DNA of 64,000 bases from Roseivirga sp. (GTDB lineage: Bacteria > Bacteroidota > Bacteroidia > Cytophagales > Cyclobacteriaceae): assembly GCA_029262895.1 (NCBI GenBank), contig JAJCYM010000045.1, forward strand, positions 62,001-126,000. The letters run 5' to 3'. Under the pieces are notes generated by a model, which saw only the letters and a program-made list of their open reading frames with translations, was not told the origin of the DNA and did not search any database. The position numbers were made by a program, and so were the translations under genes. This document shows positions 1 to 8,507 of the stretch, piece by piece (position 1 is the stretch's first letter; the number at the start of each line of letters is the position of its first letter).

Positions 1-828
1 ATTATTCAAATCCACCTGTGCTTCAATATCGTCTTTATGTCCATAAGTAAAAGCCTTGGATTCTGTTTGATTTGAAAAAGGATAAAAATATTTAACGTTT
101 TGAAACGGATCAGTTGAAAGCCCTAACATTTCAGAATAGACCATCTTTTGAGACTCTTTCAATTTCTCATTTGGTTCATCAATGGCTAGGAGATCTCGGC
201 CTTTGACATTGAAAATGACAAAGGCCACAGAATCCTCATTTGTTACTTCCTGAGAAATAAACTGATCCTGTATAGCCTTCATTAAAAACATCGTATAAGA
301 TGTCTTGGCTGCCAAACCCGAAATACCAGATATATTCAAATGAGCACCTTCTGGACCAATCAAAAATTTTGAATTGAAATGAACGGGTATAGACACTTGG
401 TCTTCGTTTCGATACATTTCCAGATAGCCGCATGGCAACGGATTTTCAATTTTGGATAATCCTAGAGCCTCGAGAATCTCTCCTTCATCCGCAAGACTCA
501 CTTTACGCCCATCTAAAACTGGAGTGTAAACACTCTCACTGTTTCCAACGACTTTTGCCTTAACATAATTCATGCCTATGCGATGCATATTTGGCTGATT
601 ATTTACATCCCCAAAATCACTTGAAATAAAATTACTCAGGTAACTTGAGGAATCTGTTATGTGAGAAATCTCTTCAATTACACCAAAGGTTTTAGAGCCT
701 TGGACGTGTTCAACCTTCACCACATCAAATGGACTTAAAACTCTCTCCTTATCAGTCCAAAAGAAAAACTCATCAATTGTGGTTGGTGCCTTTTCAGTGG
801 CTGCTACTTTTCCGATTACTTTTGTCAT
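1..828 (-). CDS. HerA-like DUF87 ATPase, C-terminus outside window
   Basis: The reading frame begins at the ATG complementary to 826-828 and runs open off the left edge, so about 276 residues are visible. An N-terminal beta-rich segment of about 150 residues precedes a P-loop region. The P-loop at residues 168-176 reads GISGLAAKT, an atypical Walker A with Ala where Gly is usual, a form I associate with HerA/DUF87 ATPases. Two codons downstream of the NurA-like gene separate the pair by only 3 nt, so they are almost certainly co-transcribed. HerA hexamers pump DNA for the NurA nuclease in archaeal end resection, and bacterial HerA-NurA-type pairs occur in antiviral loci. Function here is inferred from the fold and pairing; Walker B and the arginine finger lie outside the window. 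Confidence 0.75.
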   Translation of the reverse strand, partial: MTKVIGKVAATEKAPTTIDEFFFWTDKERVLSPFDVVKVEHVQGSKTFGVIEEISHITDSSSYLSNFISSDFGDVNNQPNMHRIGMNYVKAKVVGNSESVYTPVLDGRKVSLADEGEILEALGLSKIENPLPCGYLEMYRNEDQVSIPVHFNSKFLIGPEGAHLNISGISGLAAKTSYTMFLMKAIQDQFISQEVTNEDSVAFVIFNVKGRDLLAIDEPNEKLKESQKMVYSEMLGLSTDPFQNVKYFYPFSNQTESKAFTYGHKDDIEAQVDLNN

Positions 829-831
829 ATA

Positions 832-1992
832 TTAAAAGAGATTGATAAAATGAATGTCACTTAAATACTGGCTCTTAATGTAATTTTCAGTGAGGAAAAT
901 TGGGTATAAATGCTTTGCCCAACGCTGATCCTTTCCATAACTCACAGGATTTCTTTCATTTATAATGTTAGCACTTATCAGATCAATTTCGTCACTATCT
1001 AGTCCTTCTTCCTCTTGCTGATCCCACACCAGAATTTTTTCAATTTTCAACACTCCATCAAAAGGGCTAATGGTGTGCTTTTTCTGTCTTATTCTGAGGT
1101 ACCAGACAGCAAACTTTACATCAGGTATTCTCTCAGTTGTATACATAAAGGCCGGAGTCCTATGAAAAGGCTCTAAATCGGCAATGACTCTTGAGATATC
1201 TGGTAAATCATGTGAAAGAGCTTCTGGATTAAATGCCTTCGACAAACCAATCACATGATCATAATTTGATTTTATTGAAGACAATTCTTTAGAATCTCCA
1301 CTTCTCATGTATTCGAGTGAACCATCCTTAATTAGAAAAGCGTTTTGATTTAACTTTTTCTCCTTAACCAAGGAGAGAACGACTCGCTGCTCTAAAGCGA
1401 CCATTTCATCCTGAATTTTAGCTATTCCCTTGTCTTCATACTTTTCGTTTCCCTTTATAGGAGCATCATCATATGGAAGAATTTTTGTGAATTGTATATT
1501 TTGTCTTTGAAGAATTTCTTGAGTGTTAACTTTTTGAATCAGATTGGTAAAGAACAATTCTTGATTGCCAATTGAAGCCTCTGAATTCGCCCGTTCGGGA
1601 ACCGCAATGACTAGTGGCATTTGAATTTTTTCAGATTTGAAACTTCTTCTATTCTCTCGAAAGCAAACTGCAACTCCAATTTGTCCAGCTATAATAGGAT
1701 AGAGTCTCTTTCCATAGGCAATGTCGTCAACCCTATATGTTCGTCTTGAACCATCCAAAAAATACTTAAATAGAGGCTCATCGGACAGGCTTACTTTCTT
1801 TGCAAGTTCCCAAATTGACTTTGTTGTTTTAAGACTTTTGTCAGTCTCGCCCTTACGTTTTATTCTGAGGTGTTTTTTATCATCGTACTCAATCCTAGGG
1901 ATTTCCACCGACTCAAAACAGTATTTGTGCGATTTGTAATTCTTACCATCGGTTTCATTCGCAATGAAATCCAAGATTCCTCTCATACTCAT
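832..1992 (-). CDS. NurA-domain nuclease paired with HerA
   Basis: A 386-residue protein. The open frame extends to a TTG at 2004, but that codon sits inside the -7 promoter element, so the ATG at 1992 is preferred. Two Asp-Gly-Ser motifs are visible, near residue 80 (LDGSRR) and residue 223 (KDGSL); NurA nucleases use conserved aspartates in such motifs to bind Mn2+. NurA is an RNase H-fold nuclease that acts with HerA at double-strand ends. The downstream gene is the HerA-like ATPase, 3 nt away, which supports the assignment. It is larger than many archaeal NurA proteins. The pair may be a defence module or a repair/processing function of the mobile element; the sequence does not decide between these. 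Confidence 0.72.
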   Translation of the reverse strand: MSMRGILDFIANETDGKNYKSHKYCFESVEIPRIEYDDKKHLRIKRKGETDKSLKTTKSIWELAKKVSLSDEPLFKYFLDGSRRTYRVDDIAYGKRLYPIIAGQIGVAVCFRENRRSFKSEKIQMPLVIAVPERANSEASIGNQELFFTNLIQKVNTQEILQRQNIQFTKILPYDDAPIKGNEKYEDKGIAKIQDEMVALEQRVVLSLVKEKKLNQNAFLIKDGSLEYMRSGDSKELSSIKSNYDHVIGLSKAFNPEALSHDLPDISRVIADLEPFHRTPAFMYTTERIPDVKFAVWYLRIRQKKHTISPFDGVLKIEKILVWDQQEEEGLDSDEIDLISANIINERNPVSYGKDQRWAKHLYPIFLTENYIKSQYLSDIHFINLF

Positions 1993-2001
1993 AAAAAAGA
2001 A

Positions 2002-2009
2002 CAAAAATA
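2002..2009 (-). promoter_or_regulatory. Bacteroidota-type -7 element for nurA-herA
   Basis: The minus strand reads TATTTTTG here, matching TAnnTTTG. It overlaps the upstream TTG of the NurA frame and sits 10 nt before the ATG at 1992, implying a very short leader and supporting the ATG as start. Confidence 0.45.
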
Positions 2010-2274
2010 AAAGTCGAGACCCTTACGAAGTTGACTTTCGAATAAAAAGTTAAACTTTATCTATAAGGGAATATATAATAATTAATCTAGACTTGACACG
2101 TGGTTGATCGGCAAATGTGTCTAGTTTATTATGTTTGGTCGAATAGTTATGTGGTTTATTGGAGAATCTAAATGCCCGACATAGTTTGAAAACTAGATCC
2201 CGGTTAATATCAATTGAATATTGGAGATTCAAGAATAAGATGGACACTGGCCAACAGCGAGTATGCGTTTCCCC

Positions 2275-2535
2275 CGAGGACAAGAGTGTCCTCGTAAGAC
2301 AAACGCCTCGTTCAAGGAAGTGTCCTTGAAAATCCTCTGAAGATTATTGAAAAGATTGTCCTAGTAGGACACGGTAATTTGAACACTTTTTGAGGTGCAA
2401 AAAGATGTCCTGAGTTGGCTTGATGCCATTTTTGCATTTCTCCTGCAAGAATGGAAATGAAAGGGAAAGGAAACCCGCGTGAAAAACATTTTACTTGTAA
2501 GTTTTACCAGAATTGATTTGCAGATGATCTGCAAA
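2275..2535. repeat. cluster of short perfect palindromes
   Basis: The 671-nt space between nurA (leftward) and the ATPase gene (rightward) holds no convincing gene but contains four compact inverted repeats. 2275-2294 has 8-bp arms CGAGGACA/TGTCCTCG and a 4-nt loop. 2311-2330 has 8-bp arms TTCAAGGA/TCCTTGAA and a 4-nt loop. 2357-2371 has 7-bp arms TGTCCTA/TAGGACA around one base. 2517-2535 has 9-bp arms TTTGCAGAT/ATCTGCAAA around one base. The first three share GTCCT, which recurs at 2406. Such clusters are seen at operators, plasmid origins and transfer origins; which applies is not shown. Confidence 0.6.
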
Positions 2536-2663
2536 AAAATCGCAAATTTTTCACCGAACTAACCATCTTTCCTACAGAAGCCCTAAGCGAAGATTAAGAA
2601 GTCAATTTTGGCGAGATATTTTCTGAGTAGGTTCAGGAACCTCTTCAAACTTAACCTCTCTAA

Positions 2664-4067
2664 ATGCGACTTCCCAAAGACCCTAAAGTTTACTACAACA
2701 ACAAACTCTACTTCCAAAATTTCCGCTGGTTCCGGAATCGGTTTTTGCAGCGAGTTTTCTTTCTACGAGAATTCCGAAAAGCCATCCCCTTACAAAAACG
2801 AGTCCTCCACATGGCTATCGCTGGTGGTACTGGTTCGGGCAAAAGCGAACTCATGAAGCTCTTTATCAAATCCGATATGGAAAGCGGTATGGGAGCTTTG
2901 GTCATAGACCCTCATTCGGACTTGGTATCGGCTTGTAATCAATTAAGAATTAAGCGTAAAGGTAAGGAAGTCATCTTACTCTCAAATCGCTATGGCAAGC
3001 AAGGGTGGCACTTTCAATACAACGTTTTTGAAATTCAAAGAACCTTCAAGATAGACTTTGAAAAAGAAGTGTACATCGGTCAACGATGCCAACAACTCGT
3101 TGAGGCTTTTGCAACTATCCTATCTGTAGATTTTACGGTCAATATGCGATTGTTGATTTATAACGTCCTGATGGTCATGCATTGGAATGAAGGGATGCAG
3201 CTTCGTGACTTCCTGAATTGTATGCGTCCAGAAACGAGTGAGCCTTATTTGAAATTGGTAGCCAATGTACCAGATCGAAATGTTCGATTGTTTTTTGCAC
3301 ATGATTTCCACAAACCAGATTTCAAACGGACAAAACTGGCTGTTCTAAATCGGTTTTCGAGTGCTTTGGGAAATGTGGGTCTTCGTACCATTCTGGACTG
3401 TCAAAAGTCTACCTTTCAGTTGAATAAACTTCTGTATTCTGGGGCAATTATTCTGGTTGATACGCACGGCCTCGGTTCTGTCGGTTCATCTATCCTGGGC
3501 AGTTTCTTGGTGGCGGAAGTATTTAGTTATGCCCTGTCTCGTGGGAATATCCCCACTCAGTTTCGCAAACCCATATTTTTGTATTTGGACGAGTGTCAAC
3601 GGTTTATGAATACGCACGTTGTCAATGCCTTACAGCAAGCACGAAAATTTGGACTGCATTTGTGTCTCGCCTTTCAAGACAGCGGTCAATTCCCAAATAC
3701 TTCTTTTGGAGAAGCATTGCTGTCTAATACCGGGGTCAAAATCTGTGGATCAGCGAGCTACAAAGATTTGAACTTGTTTTGCAAGGAACTGCCTCGCACA
3801 AAAATAGATGAAATTCCATCTTTATCGCAAGGCCGATTCTTAGTCAAAATTTCCGACTACGCACCTACTATTCTGACGGCTCATAGCTTTCTAGTCGATC
3901 GCAGGGGACGAAGTTATCTGAGCAAAAAGCAATATCGCGTTCGAGTTCGAAATCAATTGAGTCACTATTACCGACTTTTACCTCATAAACCTAAGCAGGG
4001 CAAAACGGTCGGAGATTCAAAAAAATCTGCGAAAAAAGTAAATCTTCATATCGCCCATGTCTTATGA
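2664..4067 (+). CDS. VirD4/HerA-type DNA-transfer ATPase
   Basis: A 467-residue P-loop ATPase. Walker A is GGTGSGKS near residue 54 and Walker B is FLYLDECQRF near residue 310, followed by a glutamine-rich sensor region. This layout matches ATPases of the type IV coupling protein/HerA-FtsK superfamily annotated as DNA-binding conjugation proteins. No N-terminal membrane segment is visible, so it may be a soluble coupling or DNA-pumping ATPase. The next gene overlaps it by 4 nt (ATGA), indicating translational coupling with the replication-relaxation-like protein. A second, membrane-anchored coupling protein lies at 22881-24500, so this one probably serves a different step. Substrate and partners are inferred. 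Confidence 0.75.
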   Translation: MRLPKDPKVYYNNKLYFQNFRWFRNRFLQRVFFLREFRKAIPLQKRVLHMAIAGGTGSGKSELMKLFIKSDMESGMGALVIDPHSDLVSACNQLRIKRKGKEVILLSNRYGKQGWHFQYNVFEIQRTFKIDFEKEVYIGQRCQQLVEAFATILSVDFTVNMRLLIYNVLMVMHWNEGMQLRDFLNCMRPETSEPYLKLVANVPDRNVRLFFAHDFHKPDFKRTKLAVLNRFSSALGNVGLRTILDCQKSTFQLNKLLYSGAIILVDTHGLGSVGSSILGSFLVAEVFSYALSRGNIPTQFRKPIFLYLDECQRFMNTHVVNALQQARKFGLHLCLAFQDSGQFPNTSFGEALLSNTGVKICGSASYKDLNLFCKELPRTKIDEIPSLSQGRFLVKISDYAPTILTAHSFLVDRRGRSYLSKKQYRVRVRNQLSHYYRLLPHKPKQGKTVGDSKKSAKKVNLHIAHVL

Positions 4068-4927
4068 TTTGTACGACCAAACAGATCGAAGTTCTCAATT
4101 GGCTCAATCGCTACAAGTATTTATGTGTGTCTCAATTCCATGAAAATCTCTTCTGTGGTACGACTAGGCGAAATGCTGAAATTGCCTTACAGAAACTTGC
4201 TCAAAAAGGACTCATTAAACGGCTCCGATTGCCTCGTTATGGAGAAGATAACTTTGGTATGATCTGCCATTTGACTCAGAAAGGATTGAGCTATCTGGAG
4301 TCTGAAAATCTGACACAGCAATCGAATAAAAATCAGCCGATAAAAAGACCAATTCGTTCTGCGAACCACTATCGACATCGAAAGAAATTAGTTGATTTTT
4401 TGATCCGACTAGATTTATCAATCGCACTGATTCCAAACCTGAAACTTAAATGTCTGCTTACTGAATTTAGAGTTAGAGAAAGCGGCAAAGAAAGAATGAT
4501 AGAAACAACGCTTCAGAACGAACAGAGCCGAATTGTTCCTGATGCCATTTTCGTCATTCAAAACAAACAAAGCTTCAAGGAAGTGACCTTTTGTGTGGAG
4601 ATTGATACCACTACCGAGATTATTGGAGGAGACAAGGAATTAATTCCAGTTGATTCCATACTGGCCAAATTTCAGACCTACGAACAGTTCCTGGTGTCAG
4701 GCCATTGGCGAACTGAGGTAAAGACAACCGCTACGGCTTTCCAAGTATTGTTTGTGACGGAGAACCATCAGCATTTACGAACTGTCTTTGAACGCATGGC
4801 AGGTACGCTCGAGCACCCTCAATTCTTTCTAGGGAGTACGCATGACGCTTTGGTAGCAAAAAACATTCTGACCTGCCCCTGTTGGCTCAAAATCCGCGAA
4901 GGAAAGCCCCAATCGCTCCTAACCTGA
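4064..4927 (+). CDS. replication-relaxation family-like winged-helix protein
   Basis: A 287-residue protein starting at an ATG that overlaps the ATPase stop codon. The first 80 residues form a winged-helix region (TTKQIEVLNWLNRYKYL, then a recognition-helix segment with ALQKLAQKGLIKR), as in replication-relaxation proteins of plasmids and conjugative elements. The central part (residues 170-200) has DAIFVIQN and FCVEIDTTTE, which resembles a PD-(D/E)XK-like core with D...E-x-D; that is suggestive only. Its link to the ATPase argues for a role in DNA processing during transfer or replication of the element. Family assignment is from pattern recognition, not a search. Confidence 0.6.
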   Translation: MICTTKQIEVLNWLNRYKYLCVSQFHENLFCGTTRRNAEIALQKLAQKGLIKRLRLPRYGEDNFGMICHLTQKGLSYLESENLTQQSNKNQPIKRPIRSANHYRHRKKLVDFLIRLDLSIALIPNLKLKCLLTEFRVRESGKERMIETTLQNEQSRIVPDAIFVIQNKQSFKEVTFCVEIDTTTEIIGGDKELIPVDSILAKFQTYEQFLVSGHWRTEVKTTATAFQVLFVTENHQHLRTVFERMAGTLEHPQFFLGSTHDALVAKNILTCPCWLKIREGKPQSLLT

Positions 4928-5120
4928 TAGGAGAAAAAATGCGCTAATTTTCCTTTCTGAGAGTTGCGTTGAGAGGTATTTCATAAATGGGTTTGGAAAT
5001 ACACTTTCAAGCTATCCTTCGGCCTCTTAATAGGCAAGGATTTGCTTCTTCGAATTCCTCCTTGCTTTTCTTCGTCTGTCAGGATTTTGGGCTTGGTGTA
5101 TTTACTAACCCCATTTTATC

Positions 5121-5696
5121 ATGAATACATCTCTGTCCAGTTCCAACTCCTTCATTACAGAAGACATCTGCATCAAGGATTTTGATTTCCAAGCTATAGA
5201 CCGTTATGAGCTGACTTCGAGTCTCAATTCAGGCGAATTGCAAGCTCAGGACTATAGAGATTTTTCAGGCCCTCAAGAGTTCTCCGAATGGGCCGAATCC
5301 AACTTAAGTGAAGAAGAATTGTATGAAACGCCAATGATGAATTCGGTGTACTGTTATCCTTCTTTCGTCACCTTTCATGAATCAGACCGCTACAAAGTTG
5401 CCCCGTCAACAACTCTTTTCTTCGACCGAGACTTGGACTCATGGGCTGTTGGTATGACCGGTGGCGGCATGGACTTGACTCCGCATTTACTCGAAACATT
5501 TATTGCTCTGGGTTCTGGTATCCCGACCAATATTGCAGCGGCCGCTACAGCCAAATATCCAGCCTACATTGAACCAGAAAAACACCGGATGAATTGTGAA
5601 ATGCTCGCGAATGCTTTTGAACGGAAATCAATTCAATTCATAAATAAAGCGAAAGAGTTAAGCCATCAAAGCAATGTTACTCACCTCTGTCTCTGA
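5121..5696 (+). CDS. hypothetical element-associated protein
   Basis: A 191-residue acidic protein beginning with a Ser/Thr-rich segment. No catalytic motif was recognised. A notable stretch near residues 113-120 is MTGGGMDLTP, followed by a helix with GIPTNIAAAATAKY. It lies 193 nt downstream of the replication-relaxation-like gene on the same strand; that gap holds nothing I can identify. Codon use resembles the neighbouring element genes. It is likely a real gene because the frame is long and uninterrupted, but no function can be given. Confidence 0.6.
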   Translation: MNTSLSSSNSFITEDICIKDFDFQAIDRYELTSSLNSGELQAQDYRDFSGPQEFSEWAESNLSEEELYETPMMNSVYCYPSFVTFHESDRYKVAPSTTLFFDRDLDSWAVGMTGGGMDLTPHLLETFIALGSGIPTNIAAAATAKYPAYIEPEKHRMNCEMLANAFERKSIQFINKAKELSHQSNVTHLCL

Positions 5697-5748
5697 AGGA
5701 GTGATTTGACTTGCAGACATAATTGAGAGTTCTGCAATTGTGCTATGG

Positions 5749-6018
5749 CTATATTCCTTTCGTGGCAACAAGAGTAGTTCCCATCCCTTTACAATTTGAA
5801 CAAGCCATCTCGACTATGACTTCGCCCGTCCCTGAGCAGTAATAACACTTTGTTGTTCCCAACAGTACGTTTTCATCATCACTTAGAGGGGAATTAATGA
5901 AAGTTTCATGTTGGTCTCTAAAACTTCGCTTGTGAATGGTGTCTTGCGGTTTACTCCTTCTAAACGAAAAACTTCGTTTGGCCAGTTGACTTAGTAAGTT
6001 ACAAGTAACAGTTACTTC
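5749..6018 (-). pseudogene. frame with DnaJ-type CxxCxGxG zinc motifs, no good start
   Basis: The minus strand is open for 90 codons, ending at a TAG at 5749-5751. Its C-terminal half contains CYYCSGTGEV and CSNCKGMG, a pair of Cys-x-x-Cys-x-Gly motifs like half of a DnaJ zinc finger. No ATG or GTG precedes the motifs in frame; a TTG at 5862 would give a 38-residue protein. A related ending (CGYCRGNG and CPYCRGTG) occurs in the gene at 22153-22869. It may be a remnant of such a gene or a short zinc-ribbon protein with an unusual start. It accounts for most of the 339-nt gap between neighbouring genes. Confidence 0.4.
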
Positions 6019-6035
6019 TTAACTCTCAATACTTC

Positions 6036-6245
6036 ATGGGTAAGCTTCCGTATACCAAAGAGCATCTAGAGCGTATTGTTTTGACCCAACTAGAGAACCT
6101 TGACGTTATGCATGACTATATGATTATCATTAAGAAACAGACCGAGTTGGTGGAACGGATGAATAAGAAGTTGGAAGCTGAATTATCGGAGGTAAAAGAG
6201 AAGGTTATTTACGCAACCAGCAGAACAAGAAAAAGGAAAGTTTGA
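6036..6245 (+). CDS. small coiled-coil hypothetical protein
   Basis: A 69-residue, highly charged protein. Residues 25-60 have heptad-like spacing (ELVERMNKKLEAELSEVKEK), predicting a coiled coil, and the C-terminus is basic (RTRKRKV). No known family was recognised. It sits just before the tRNA-Asn remnant and recombinase module. Confidence 0.5.
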   Translation: MGKLPYTKEHLERIVLTQLENLDVMHDYMIIIKKQTELVERMNKKLEAELSEVKEKVIYATSRTRKRKV

Positions 6246-6367
6246 CCTCAAAAATATCTTCCTTACAATGAGCCTGACGGTCTTGGCTGATTCAATTCAA
6301 GAAGAAGTCAAAACTGTCGTAAATCCAATTACAATGCGACTTTAGAGAGCTACCCATCAGGATTGTC

Positions 6368-6415
6368 TGGCTGTTAACCAATTGGCCGTCGGTTCGAACC
6401 CGACCTCCGGAGCCA
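6368..6415 (+). other. tRNA-Asn 3' half, candidate att core
   Basis: The 48 nt read as the 3' part of a tRNA-Asn: anticodon loop CTGTTAA (6371-6377, anticodon GTT) with three intact stem pairs, a variable loop, a perfect 5-bp T stem (6388-6392 with 6400-6404) around TTCGAAC, the acceptor strand CTCCGGA (6405-6411), discriminator G and an encoded CCA (6413-6415). The 5' half is absent: bases upstream of 6368 do not pair. Many tyrosine-recombinase elements integrate at tRNA 3' halves and carry this fragment as attP or leave it as an att boundary. The first recombinase gene starts 91 nt downstream. Confidence 0.75.
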
Positions 6416-6505
6416 AACCCTTTCATAGGGCACATTTAGAACCGTATTGTACAAAGGATTTACTCACCAATGACCTCTTGGTCACTACCAGTAACCCTTT
6501 GACAA

Positions 6506-7477
6506 ATGCATCTCGTATCACTTCATGAACGTTTCTGTCAGTACAAATCAGTCAATGAATGCCTGTCTCCTCGGACGATAAAATGGCATCAAAATCTTTT
6601 CCGATCCTTTATTCAGTTTACCCCAATCGAGACCATTGAAGAGTTATCTAGACATGTGGTTGAAGACTGGATATTTTGGGGACATTCTGAACGGAATTGG
6701 TCTCCAAAAACTATTCGAGGTTCCTTGATGGCTTTGAGCGTCTTTTTTAATTGGTGTGTCAAAGAGGAAATTATTGATTACAACCCTGTCAAAGACATTC
6801 GTAAACCTCGTTTGCCGCACAAAATCCCGAAACACTTGAGTTTAGAACAGGTCGAGCACTTGTTGTTTTGTGCCAACCGTTTTCCCTATGTCTATGAATA
6901 TGAACGAAATCGTGCTATTGCGATTCTCACAATGTTCATTTATTCAGGCCTACGCTACAAAGAGCTCATCAATTTGAAGCTTACCGATATTGATTTTACA
7001 CAAATGTGTATTCGAGTGTATGACGGAAAAGGCGGAAAAGATAGAGTCATTCCAATTTCACCTCACCTAGAGAATTATTTAAGACCTTACTTGCAAGAGC
7101 GAGAATACCTGAATCCGTATAGTCCCTATTTCTTTGTATCGAAAACATTGACTGGAAAAATGAGTGACAATGTTATCAAACGCCTTTTTGCAAAACTGAA
7201 ACAAAAGTCAAAACTCCATTTTACTGCCCATGCTCTGAGGCATACCTTTGCTACGCTGATGCTCGAAGGGAACACGGATATTTATACGCTGAGCGAATTG
7301 ATGGGACATAGCTCCATTGTCACCACTCAGATTTACCTCCATGCTACGGTCAATCACAAACGAGCCGAGATAGTCAAACACCCCTTAAAACATATCAATC
7401 TTTCCAAAAGCACTCGAAAGACTCTCAGTCGCCACCGAGAGGTAAATTTCAGTGGTCGCTACCGAAGAGTGGCCTAA
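6506..7477 (+). CDS. tyrosine recombinase/integrase
   Basis: A 323-residue tyrosine recombinase. Residues 1-100 form a SAM-like core-binding domain; the catalytic domain shows the Arg in SGLRYKEL (about 151), the beta-hairpin Lys in GKGGKDR, the HxxR box HALRH (about 247), the second His in LMGHSS and the Tyr nucleophile in TTQIYLH (about 280). All expected catalytic residues are visible. Its last 93 nt overlap tail-to-tail with the second recombinase on the opposite strand. Placement next to a tRNA-Asn fragment suggests it uses that as attachment site. The C-terminal tail past residue 300 is basic and is the part coded in the overlap. Confidence 0.9.
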   Translation: MHLVSLHERFCQYKSVNECLSPRTIKWHQNLFRSFIQFTPIETIEELSRHVVEDWIFWGHSERNWSPKTIRGSLMALSVFFNWCVKEEIIDYNPVKDIRKPRLPHKIPKHLSLEQVEHLLFCANRFPYVYEYERNRAIAILTMFIYSGLRYKELINLKLTDIDFTQMCIRVYDGKGGKDRVIPISPHLENYLRPYLQEREYLNPYSPYFFVSKTLTGKMSDNVIKRLFAKLKQKSKLHFTAHALRHTFATLMLEGNTDIYTLSELMGHSSIVTTQIYLHATVNHKRAEIVKHPLKHINLSKSTRKTLSRHREVNFSGRYRRVA

Positions 7478-8272
7478 CATCTCTTTGATAAGATAGAGAT
7501 TCAGGCCTTTTTCGGTGCATTCCTTGGCAAAGGTATGACGGAGTTGATGAGGTGTAACCTTAAATCCAGATGCGTTTGAGAGTTTTTTAAAAATCGCATA
7601 CATATTCTTTTGAGTGAGTCGCTTTTCTGTACGAACGCTGGTAAAGAAGAACTGTGAAGGTGGCAGAGATTCATTTCGTTTCCGACAGTATGCCTTGAGC
7701 ACTGGAATGAGTTTAGGGTGAAGTGATATAATGCGGTCACGTTTACCCTTGCCATTTTCGACAAAAATCAGATTGGTTTCGAAATTCATCTGATCTGTTT
7801 TGAGATTTAAAAGTTCGTTGAGACGTAATCCTGTAAACAAGAAAGTGTAAATGATAGCTACATTCCGAGAGGCCTCCAATCGAAACCTCCACGGATAGCA
7901 ATGAACATGAGAAAGGAGGGTTTCGGTTTGAGGACGTGACAAGCACCTCGGTAATCGAGCCGGAAGCTTGGGACGGTCAATCTTGTCAACTGGGTTCTTT
8001 TTGAGGTATTCCTTTCTAACTGCAAAATTGAAGAAGGTCTTGAGATGCTGCCGATGATTCCGAAACGATTTAGCACCCCATAAACGATCCTCATTCATCT
8101 GATGAAGAAAGGAGGCAATCACTTCTGTCGTGTAGTAGGAAAGGTGCTTTGAATCTGCATGGGTATCAAGTAACCGAAGGCTGGCCAAGACAGCTTTGAT
8201 GTACTTCGGGTCAAGGTTTTTTTCAAAAAGCAAATAACGTTGAAAGCCAGGAATCAAATCCTGAATAAGCAT
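7385..8272 (-). CDS. second tyrosine recombinase, convergent with the first
   Basis: A 295-residue recombinase from the ATG at 8272; an in-frame GTG at 8338 would add 22 residues. The catalytic set is complete: Arg in TGLRLNEL, Lys in GKGKRDR, HxxR as HQLRH, His in MLGHSS and Tyr in TTEIYLS. The N-terminal half is a SAM-like domain. It resembles the neighbouring recombinase in architecture but differs clearly in sequence, so this is not a recent duplication. The 3' ends of the two genes overlap by 93 nt on opposite strands, an arrangement that would let each mRNA be antisense to the other. Confidence 0.88.
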   Translation of the reverse strand: MLIQDLIPGFQRYLLFEKNLDPKYIKAVLASLRLLDTHADSKHLSYYTTEVIASFLHQMNEDRLWGAKSFRNHRQHLKTFFNFAVRKEYLKKNPVDKIDRPKLPARLPRCLSRPQTETLLSHVHCYPWRFRLEASRNVAIIYTFLFTGLRLNELLNLKTDQMNFETNLIFVENGKGKRDRIISLHPKLIPVLKAYCRKRNESLPPSQFFFTSVRTEKRLTQKNMYAIFKKLSNASGFKVTPHQLRHTFAKECTEKGLNLYLIKEMLGHSSVATTEIYLSVATESLSSAFGKIDMF

Positions 8273-8457
8273 GCGGTAATGGGTTATGAGAACCCCCTCT
8301 ACCACTTTGCGCAGTCCCAACAGAAATCGTGAATTCACATAGTTTTAATCTTGCAGAACATCCATTCGTTTCATCCGAGTTTCTATCTGTTGTGAAGATT
8401 AAATTTGGGAGGAACGTTGGCAGTTTTATTTCGCTAGTGCTTGAGAAGCAGTTTTTG

Positions 8458-8486
8458 CCCGATCCCTTCTGGGGTCGGGTTTTTTA
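8458..8486 (+). terminator. rho-independent terminator
   Basis: A 9-bp stem (8458-8466 with 8471-8479, one wobble) with loop TTCT is followed by a run of six T. It reads on the plus strand, upstream of the small gene at 8508, so it would end an unidentified plus-strand transcript from 8340-8457. Confidence 0.65.
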
Positions 8487-8507
8487 TACTTCTTAATCTC
8501 TTTACAA

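Noticed and set aside
2050-2283. 77-codon minus-strand frame in the palindrome region
   Set aside because: Composition is not protein-like and it ends in the palindrome cluster; no partner or start signal.
6246-6346. Short plus-strand frame (26 codons from an ATG near 6271)
   Set aside because: Too short, no conserved feature, directly before the tRNA-Asn remnant.
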